Source: Actinobacillus seminis (GTDB taxonomy: Bacteria > Pseudomonadota > Gammaproteobacteria > Enterobacterales > Pasteurellaceae). Taken from it: a DNA stretch of 64,000 nt. The notes under the pieces are model-generated. The model was not told the origin of the DNA and searched no databases. It was given only the letters and a program-made list of their open reading frames with translations. The stretch's first letter is position 1, and every line of letters starts with the position of its first letter. Below, piece after piece: positions 57,894-64,000 of this stretch. A program made the position numbers and the translations under genes. The stretch spans positions 1-64,000 of the forward strand of contig NZ_NLFK01000010.1 in NCBI RefSeq assembly GCF_002263215.1, read 5' to 3'.

Positions 57894-58538
57894 ATGCTAG
57901 CCTATAAAAAACAATTTATCAAATTCGCCTTAAGTCGCCATGTATTGCGTTTTGGTGAATTCACCTTAAAATCCGGTCGCGTCAGCCCGTATTTTTTTAA
58001 TGCCGGCTTATTTAATACCGGCGCGGATTTAGCCCGTTTAGGGGAGTTTTACGCTTCAGCGATTGAAGATAGCCAATTGAATTATGACATAATTTTCGGA
58101 CCGGCATATAAAGGCATTCCGATCGGTACGACGGTGGCGGTGGCGTTGTTTAATCGTTATCAACGTGATATTCCGGTGTGTTTTAACCGTAAAGAAGCCA
58201 AGGATCACGGTGAGGGCGGTAATTTGATCGGATGTCCGTTGCAAGGCAACGTCTTGCTGGTTGATGATGTGATCACCGCCGGTACCGCCATTCGCGAAGC
58301 CATGGATTTAATCGCCGCCAATCAGGCAAAATTAAGTGCGGTAGTCATTGCACTAAACCGCAAAGAACGCGGCAAAGGGGAACTCTCGGCAATTCAAGAA
58401 GTCGAAAGAGATTATCAGTGTCAGGTTTTATCCATTATTGATTTAGACGATTTGATGCATTTTATTGAACAAGATGAACAATATCGTCAATATTTACCGG
58501 CAATGCGCGATTATCGCGAAAAATACGGTGTAAAATAA
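57894..58538 (+). CDS. pyrE: Orotate phosphoribosyltransferase
   Basis: 214-residue enzyme that joins orotate and PRPP to give orotidine 5'-phosphate in pyrimidine synthesis. The PRPP loop is [19 protein letters not shown] near residue 119, and [19 protein letters not shown] near residue 21 is the orotate-side loop. Co-transcribed with rph; the short gap argues against the rph-pyrE attenuator arrangement seen in E. coli. Confidence 0.97.
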   Translation: MLAYKKQFIKFALSRHVLRFGEFTLKSGRVSPYFFNAGLFNTGADLARLGEFYASAIEDSQLNYDIIFGPAYKGIPIGTTVAVALFNRYQRDIPVCFNRKEAKDHGEGGNLIGCPLQGNVLLVDDVITAGTAIREAMDLIAANQAKLSAVVIALNRKERGKGELSAIQEVERDYQCQVLSIIDLDDLMHFIEQDEQYRQYLPAMRDYREKYGVK

Positions 58539-58626
58539 CAAAAAGTGAGGTAGAAATCTTGATAGTTTGTGCATTGCCCAAATTTATGCAAAATCGACCG
58601 CACTTTTATTATGTTTGGAGAACGCA

Positions 58627-59499
58627 ATGAATTTTATCGGAAAATTGCTTGGACTTTTTATCGGCTATAAGGCAGGCGGCTTTTTTGGTGCTGTTATCGG
58701 GATGTTTTTAGGGCATTTAGCGGATAAAAAACTCTACGAACTTGGCAGCGTCAATTCCAGCTTTTTTAAAAGCAAAATTACCCGTCAATCCTTGTTTATG
58801 CAGACGACCTTTGCGGTATTGGGCAATTTGAGTAAAGCCAAAGGGCGCGTGACCGAAAGCGATATCGCCCTTGCTACTAATTTAATGCAACAAATGCAAT
58901 TGGACGATGCCAACCGTCGATTGGCGCAAGACGCTTTTACCCGTGGCAAACAAGCGGATTTTCCTATTCGTCAAGTGATCCGTGAATTCCGTTTAGGTTG
59001 TGGACAACGTGCTGATTTGTTACGGATGTTTTTACATATTCAAATTCAAGCCGCATTCGCCGATACACATTTACACGAAAACGAAAAAGACGTGTTATAT
59101 GTGATAGCAGAAGAACTCGGCTTATCCCGTTTTCAGTTGGAACAAATTTTGGCGATGGAATTTGCCTCTCGCCAATTTTCGCAACATGCGCAACAACAAG
59201 GCAGCTCTTCTCAACAAGGCGGTTATTCGCAAGGAAATTATCAATATCGTCAACATCAATCACAAGGCTATCAATCCTCCGGTCCGACAGTGGATGATGC
59301 GTATAAAGTGCTGGGCGTCTCTGCCGGCGACGATCGCGATACAGTGAAACGAGCCTATCGTCGTTTAATGAATGAAAATCATCCGGATAAATTGGTTGCT
59401 AAAGGATTGCCGAAAGAAATGTTGGAAATGGCAAAAGAAAAAACGCAGCAAATTCAAGCGGCTTACGACTTAATTTGTAAAGCTAAAGGGTGGAAATAG
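58627..59499 (+). CDS. djlA: Co-chaperone DjlA
   Basis: 290-residue membrane-anchored DnaK co-chaperone. A single N-terminal transmembrane segment, GLFIGYKAGGFFGAVIGMFL near residue 10, is Gly-rich as in DjlA. A TerB-like domain spans about 55-185. A Gln/Ser-rich linker near 190-220 leads to the C-terminal J domain (225-290) with the HPD motif in NENHPDKLV. Start at 58627 follows TGGAGAACGC; an upstream in-frame ATG at 58567 is not supported. Confidence 0.93.
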   Translation: MNFIGKLLGLFIGYKAGGFFGAVIGMFLGHLADKKLYELGSVNSSFFKSKITRQSLFMQTTFAVLGNLSKAKGRVTESDIALATNLMQQMQLDDANRRLAQDAFTRGKQADFPIRQVIREFRLGCGQRADLLRMFLHIQIQAAFADTHLHENEKDVLYVIAEELGLSRFQLEQILAMEFASRQFSQHAQQQGSSSQQGGYSQGNYQYRQHQSQGYQSSGPTVDDAYKVLGVSAGDDRDTVKRAYRRLMNENHPDKLVAKGLPKEMLEMAKEKTQQIQAAYDLICKAKGWK

Positions 59500-59505
59500 A
59501 CTTTC

Positions 59506-60438
59506 ATGCGTGTGATATTAGCGCCAATGCAAGGGGTATTAGATCCCTTTGTGCGCCAATTATTAACGGAAATTAATGACTACGATCTGTGCGTGTCGGA
59601 ATTTGTGCGTGTGGTAAATCAACTGCTGCCGGCAAAAACCTTTTATCGTCTTTGTCCCGAATTGCTCACTGATGGAAAAACCCTTGCCGGTACGCCGGTA
59701 AGGGTGCAATTATTGGGGCAACATCCGCAATGGCTGGCGGAAAATGCGCAACGCGCGGTCTCACTCGGCTCGCCCGGTATCGATTTAAATTGCGGCTGTC
59801 CGTCTAAAACCGTCAATGGTAGCCATGGTGGCGCGTCGTTATTAAAACAGCCCGAATTAATTTATCAAGCAACAAAAGCCTTGCGCCAAGCAGTGCCAGT
59901 GTCTTTGCCGGTCAGCGTGAAAGTGCGTTTGGGCTGGGATAGCGATCAATTTGCTTGGGAAATTGCGGATGCGGTTCAACAAGGTGGCGCAGATGAAATC
60001 GCAATTCACGGACGTACCAAAATCGACGGTTATCGCGCGGATCGGATCAATTGGGCGAAAATCGGTGAATTGCGACAAAAATTAACCATTCCTGTGATTG
60101 CTAACGGGGAAATTTTTCATTGGCAAGATGGGCAAAATTGTCTGGCAGTGACTGGCTGCCGAGATTTGATGGTGGGGCGTGGCGCGCTAAATATTCCAAA
60201 TTTAAGCCTTGTGCTAAAACACAATCAAGCGCCGCTTGATTGGGCAGAAATTGTGCCGATTTTGCAAAAATATGCACGGGTAGAAAATCTTTTAGACAGC
60301 GGTTTCTATCATGTGGCGCGCATTAAACAATGGTTACAATATTTAAAGAAAAATTACCTTGAAGCGACCGCCCTTTTTGAGCAGATTAAAACCTGCCAAA
60401 GTGCGGTCGAATTGCGCGAGAAATTGAACGATTCTTAA
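59506..60438 (+). CDS. dusC: tRNA-dihydrouridine(16) synthase DusC
   Basis: 310-residue FMN-dependent reductase making dihydrouridine at tRNA position 16. The signature [20 protein letters not shown] near residue 94 contains the catalytic Cys. The FMN site has [30 protein letters not shown] and [10 protein letters not shown]. The N-terminal [20 protein letters not shown] is typical of the DusC branch, which separates it from DusA/DusB. It starts 6 bases after djlA. Confidence 0.92.
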   Translation: MRVILAPMQGVLDPFVRQLLTEINDYDLCVSEFVRVVNQLLPAKTFYRLCPELLTDGKTLAGTPVRVQLLGQHPQWLAENAQRAVSLGSPGIDLNCGCPSKTVNGSHGGASLLKQPELIYQATKALRQAVPVSLPVSVKVRLGWDSDQFAWEIADAVQQGGADEIAIHGRTKIDGYRADRINWAKIGELRQKLTIPVIANGEIFHWQDGQNCLAVTGCRDLMVGRGALNIPNLSLVLKHNQAPLDWAEIVPILQKYARVENLLDSGFYHVARIKQWLQYLKKNYLEATALFEQIKTCQSAVELREKLNDS

Positions 60439-60439
60439 A

Positions 60440-61429
60440 TTACACATCCAATCCTAATACTTTACGTCCGTTAATGCTGGCAATATTGACCATGGCATCA
60501 AGATCCGGGAAACGACATCCCGCCGCCAATAAACTCAACTCCTGCCACATATCCCCTTCGCACAGCGGTACCATGTAATCACAAATATTATCAGTACCGA
60601 TTGCTACGGTAATCCCCTCCGGAATCATTTCATCCGCCGGCGTTAAGGCGTTATGGAAAGGCATTAAATCTTCTTTGCGGTTACTGTCGATCCATGCCAT
60701 TGGGCAGGCAATTATCATCATTTGTGCCTGTCGCATTTTTTCATACAGTTTATAGCGATATTCTTTAGAATGAGCGCCGATAGAAATTCCGTGAATAGCC
60801 ACCACGCGCCCTTGCATCCCATGTTCAATGGTTTTATCACAAAGCTGCTCGGTTTCCTTTTCGCGCGGCGTATTAAATTGGTCCACATGGACATGGCACA
60901 TAATGCCTAAGGATTTCGCTTTATCCAGCAAAATATCCATTGCTTCCAATCCACGTCCATAATCCAATTCATCACGATATGGCAAGCCACCTATCATATC
61001 AACCATTTCCGAACCAATATCAAACCATTGGCGCGCGGTAGGTTCAATGACACCTTTTAGGGTTTGGTTGGCGAATTTTAAGGTAATATCGTGTTTATAT
61101 ACTTCACGAGCTTTGTGGGCGGCGATAATCGCACGGTCTTCACAAATGGGATCAATGTCAACAAAACTCCCAAATGCCGTCACGCCTTGAGAAATCATAA
61201 GTTCAATGGCTTGGCAAAAACGAGCATAATAATCCTCTACGCTGGAGGTTCGTTTCACCTCATCCACCAAATCCCATTTTTGTTGCAAATTGCTGCTGTG
61301 GTAAATACCGATTTTTTCCGGCGTCATAGTAAAAGCGCGATCAGCATGGGCATGAGAATTTACCCAGCCGCCTTTCTTGATAATTTCGTCTCTAATATAG
61401 GTTTTAAAACTACGAACATGGTTACGCAT
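60440..61429 (-). CDS. Amidohydrolase, cytosine deaminase-like
   Basis: 329-residue metal-dependent hydrolase of the amidohydrolase superfamily. Metal-ligand motifs are VNSHAHADRAFTM near residue 23 (HxH form), CHVHVDQFNTPREKE near residue 191, VVAIHGISIGA near residue 222, and the catalytic Asp in AIGTDNICDYM near residue 288. These fit the CodA/atrazine-type deaminase group, but the substrate is unknown. It ends 1 base from the dusC stop with no terminator between. No partner transporter is adjacent. Confidence 0.8.
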   Translation of the reverse strand: MRNHVRSFKTYIRDEIIKKGGWVNSHAHADRAFTMTPEKIGIYHSSNLQQKWDLVDEVKRTSSVEDYYARFCQAIELMISQGVTAFGSFVDIDPICEDRAIIAAHKAREVYKHDITLKFANQTLKGVIEPTARQWFDIGSEMVDMIGGLPYRDELDYGRGLEAMDILLDKAKSLGIMCHVHVDQFNTPREKETEQLCDKTIEHGMQGRVVAIHGISIGAHSKEYRYKLYEKMRQAQMMIIACPMAWIDSNRKEDLMPFHNALTPADEMIPEGITVAIGTDNICDYMVPLCEGDMWQELSLLAAGCRFPDLDAMVNIASINGRKVLGLDV

Positions 61430-61699
61430 AATGGCTCCGTGATGTTAAACGAGGAAAGGTGAATTGGTGTTGTAGATATAAAATCCCTCGGAGAAGAGGA
61501 GGAGCTATTAATAAAAAAAAGACGAATATTCAATGTCTGAGAAAGCACATTGAGATGTGTGTTTGCAATGTTATGAAAAATTCTCTGATTTTTGATTAAT
61601 AACATTATATCTAGTCCTGTTGGTACTAGAGGTGTAGTATAAAAGGTTGGTTAATAAAAACAAAATTGGTTTTAACTATCAGTTTAGCTAAAAATCGGG

Positions 61700-63456
61700 T
61701 TATTTTTCCATGAACGAGCTTTCTTGATTGAAAACATCCAAGAACAGACCTAGCGGCGGTCTATCTGATGAGATTTTTTGATAAGTGCGGTCATATTTTT
61801 GATAGTTTCCGCGATCATCAATATGATATTGTTCCCCGTCAGGCGCAATGATCACATTCCAACGATAATTACCCGCTAATACCCATTGACGTTTATTTGA
61901 GACATTTAATAAATCCACACCTTGAGCATAATCCGCTATTGTATTTTGTAACCCGAAAAGATGTTTCATCAAGGTCGGCAAAATATCGGTATGGCTGGTC
62001 AATTGTTCCATTTCACCCACAGGTAATTTATTCCAATGGATAATTAGCGGTACTTTAATTTGCTCGGGTGCAAAATAATTGATTGCCTCTTTTTCCTCTA
62101 AAGGCGCAAAATGATAGCCATGTTCAGCCGTCAAAATCACCACCGCATCTGAATTTTCCAATTGTGCCAACACCGGTGCCAATTGTTGATCTAACCTGTG
62201 CAACGCTTGATTATACGCTCCCTCATTCAACCCCTCCGCGATATTGAGACTTAAATATGCCACAACGGATTTATCTTGCCGTAATGCTTTCTCATACCAA
62301 CGTTGGAACCTTTGAATTTCCGTTTGATTATCAGTGCTACGTTTTTTCACCTTATTCATGCTCAAGGCTTGGCGCACCAACGGCGCGCTAAAATTCGTGC
62401 TGGAAAACAGTCCCAGGTCGTATTGCGCTTTTCGTTGTTGCACATATTGAAAAAAATCGAAGGCGTTTTATTGCTCAATAAACTATCAGTATATTCTGCG
62501 CTAATACCATAAAAAATCCCTGTCGCCCCCGTATTATCATTATTACCGGTGCTGTAATGATTGGTATATTGTGTGGCATTTTCGGCAAAATGTTGCAGGC
62601 TCGGCGTAGTTTCCGCCTTAATCGCATCTTGACGAAGACCGGAAACCGTAATGATCACCAGGTTTGTTTTGGCTTGGTTTTGCGGCGGATGTACAAAGTG
62701 TAACGCCGCTTTTGGATAATGAATTTCCAAGGCATCCAAACGCCCTTCTTGTTCCAAAGTTTGGCTATATTGGGTTTTATCCAAGAAACCGTGTTTTTCC
62801 AAAAAAGACCGTGCGGTCATTGGGTAGGAAAGCGGGAAATTGGATTTTTGCATGGTAATCGGGCGATAAATATAAGCGTCCGCCCAAGCATAGATTAAAT
62901 GCGTAGCGGTAAAGGTACAAACAAAGAAAACTCCCACCACTTTTAACCATTTCTGGCGTTCCAGACTACGTAATTTTTCCCACGACCAGCGCGAAAACAC
63001 CATCTGCGCTAATAAAATCAATGGCATAGGAACGAAGAAAAGCTGCCAATTGCGCGACAATTCGCCATTTTCGGGATTGACCAATAAATTCCACACCAGC
63101 GAAGATAAATGCAAATTAAAACGGGAAAACACTTCGGTATCTACCAGCAATAAAGTAACACCGAGAGTCGAGATGATCACGGTTAATCCGCGAAACGTGC
63201 GCTGATTTTTGACTAAAAAACTCAGTGGAAAAATAAACAGTAGGTAAAAGACAAAGACAACAAAGCTAAAATGCCCGAGCAAACTAATAAAAAAGTAAAG
63301 TTTGCCAAACAGGGTATCGGGCCAATCAATAATAAACGCATAGCGCGTACTAAGCATAATTGCCCACAAAATATTAAAAAAAGTAAACCAATGACCCCAA
63401 GAAATTTTTCGCGAGGTTTCTTCCAAGTATTGTTTACGGTTTTTAATATTAAACAT
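61700..63456 (-). pseudogene. yejM: Inner-membrane sulfatase-like protein YejM/LapC, one frameshift
   Basis: About 585 residues when joined. The N-terminal DUF3413 part has five transmembrane segments (for example WGHWFTFFNILWAIMLSTRY near residue 21). The periplasmic sulfatase-like domain starts near NLVIITVSGLRQDAIKAETT and ends with GLFLDVFNQ. In E. coli YejM (PbgA/LapC) controls LpxC stability through LapB and so LPS synthesis. The frame breaks at the A7 run 62450-62456, in the segment SIFFQYVQQRKAQYDL; one extra base restores it. Because the protein is important and otherwise preserved, sequencing error is likely. Downstream of yejL. Confidence 0.88.
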
Positions 63457-63467
63457 AATAAATTACG

Positions 63468-63689
63468 CTAGTTGTTCTCTTTAACGGAGTTCATTAACGC
63501 CTCGGAAAATGCCTTCGCTAAAGCTTCGCGTTGTTGCGTACCGACGCTGCTGACCAATAAATTAGTCACCATATTACCTAATACAATCAACGATAAATCG
63601 ACGGAGGCTTGGTGTTTTTCAATGACAGCAATCATATCATTGAGCATTGCATTAACTTGTTGATTTGAATATTTAGAATTTGTCGCCAT
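63468..63689 (-). CDS. yejL: UPF0352 family protein YejL
   Basis: 73-residue small helical protein of unknown function (DUF1414). It starts MATNSKYSNQQVNAMLNDMI and continues ASVDLSLIVLGNMVTNLLVS. The ATG at 63689 follows AGGTCAAT; an ATG 39 bases upstream adds non-family residues. It precedes yejM by 11 bases and is divergent from yejK, the order known in E. coli. A minus-strand TATAAT at 63732-63727 may be its -10. Confidence 0.94.
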   Translation of the reverse strand: MATNSKYSNQQVNAMLNDMIAVIEKHQASVDLSLIVLGNMVTNLLVSSVGTQQREALAKAFSEALMNSVKENN

Positions 63690-63825
63690 TATTGACCTAA
63701 CATTACGTTGCACAAAATTGCATACCATTATAAAACGGATAATTTCGCAGATCCTAGCATATTTTTCGTAAAAGTGCGGTTATAATATCGCACAAATTTT
63801 AATTTTAACGAAGTCGGAAGAAAAA

Positions 63826-64000
63826 ATGAGCATCACGGTAAGCAAAATTGTCTTGCACCAATTGATAAAACAAGAAGAGGGAGAGAACTTAAGCCTCGTC
63901 ACACAGCTGCGCGATCAGCCTCTAAATATTAACGCTGAAGTAGAGCAAATGATGCTGCAATTGCATCAAGGTTATCAAAATAAAGCCAAAAGCTATGGCA
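63826..64000 (+). CDS. yejK: Nucleoid-associated protein YejK (5' part)
   Basis: First 58 codons of YejK/NdpA, a nucleoid-associated protein, cut by the window edge. It starts [20 protein letters not shown], as in the family. The usual length is about 335 residues. CGGAAGAAAA precedes the ATG. TATAAT at 63781-63786, next to a core uptake signal at 63772-63780, is a possible -10. Divergent from yejLM. Confidence 0.93.
   Translation, partial: MSITVSKIVLHQLIKQEEGENLSLVTQLRDQPLNINAEVEQMMLQLHQGYQNKAKSYG

Overview
The window reads as a chromosome segment of a Pasteurellaceae species. The 9-base Haemophilus-type DNA uptake signal AAGTGCGGT (or its complement) occurs about thirty times, often as inverted pairs next to gene ends. 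The housekeeping blocks rpsP-rimM-trmD-rplS, rpe-gph-trpS, rplU-rpmA-obgE opposite ispB, and yejK opposite yejLM have the usual gammaproteobacterial order. The genus cannot be fixed from sequence alone; the Haemophilus/Aggregatibacter/Pasteurella/Rodentibacter side of the family fits the uptake-signal type.

Layout. 0.3-2.1 kb: two lipooligosaccharide glycosyltransferases. 2.2-4.2 kb: rpsP operon (minus). 4.5-7.5 kb: a trimeric autotransporter adhesin broken by three frameshifts. 7.8-8.7 kb: a TacA/TacT-type toxin-antitoxin pair with a palindrome inside its promoter. 8.8-14.6 kb: trpS-gph-rpe, an ArgO-like exporter, ridA, and a folate (pABA) block. 14.6-18.4 kb: an accessory module of MFS exporter, M20 amidohydrolase and MarR regulator, with an FNR-like box and two MexR-like operators upstream. 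18.5-24.1 kb: obgE, two tandem DMT transporters, rpmA, rplU, ispB, queH. 24.2-28.1 kb: AbgA-like hydrolase, DcuC-type carrier, a deleted pepE remnant and an RpiR regulator.

28.3-43.4 kb is a glycerol / glycerol-3-phosphate superlocus: glpE, glpG, glpR, glpCBA, glpF, glpK, glpT, an AphA-type phosphatase and glpQ, interrupted by a TSUP permease with a Crp/Fnr-like regulator. CRP-like and GlpR-like sites lie before glpA, glpF/glpK and glpT. Together these genes take up glycerophosphodiesters, glycerol-3-phosphate and glycerol, and oxidise glycerol-3-phosphate anaerobically. 43.6-55.3 kb is a myo-inositol cluster: iolC-DUF2090 fusion, a sugar ABC transporter with two tandem binding proteins, a Gfo/Idh/MocA dehydrogenase, iolA and iolB. 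TTGARA-N6-TYTCAA type palindromes precede iolC and lie between iolA and iolB. menH sits inside this block. 55.3-64.0 kb returns to housekeeping genes: ygfZ, yicC, rph, pyrE, djlA, dusC, an amidohydrolase, yejM, yejL and the start of yejK.

At least eight single-base indels break otherwise well-preserved genes (adhesin x3, DMT transporter, glpK, aphA, ABC ATPase, yejM). Most are one-base losses in homopolymers. This pattern suggests sequencing or assembly error more than decay, although slippage or phase variation is possible at some of them. No tRNA, rRNA, CRISPR array or intact insertion sequence was seen.
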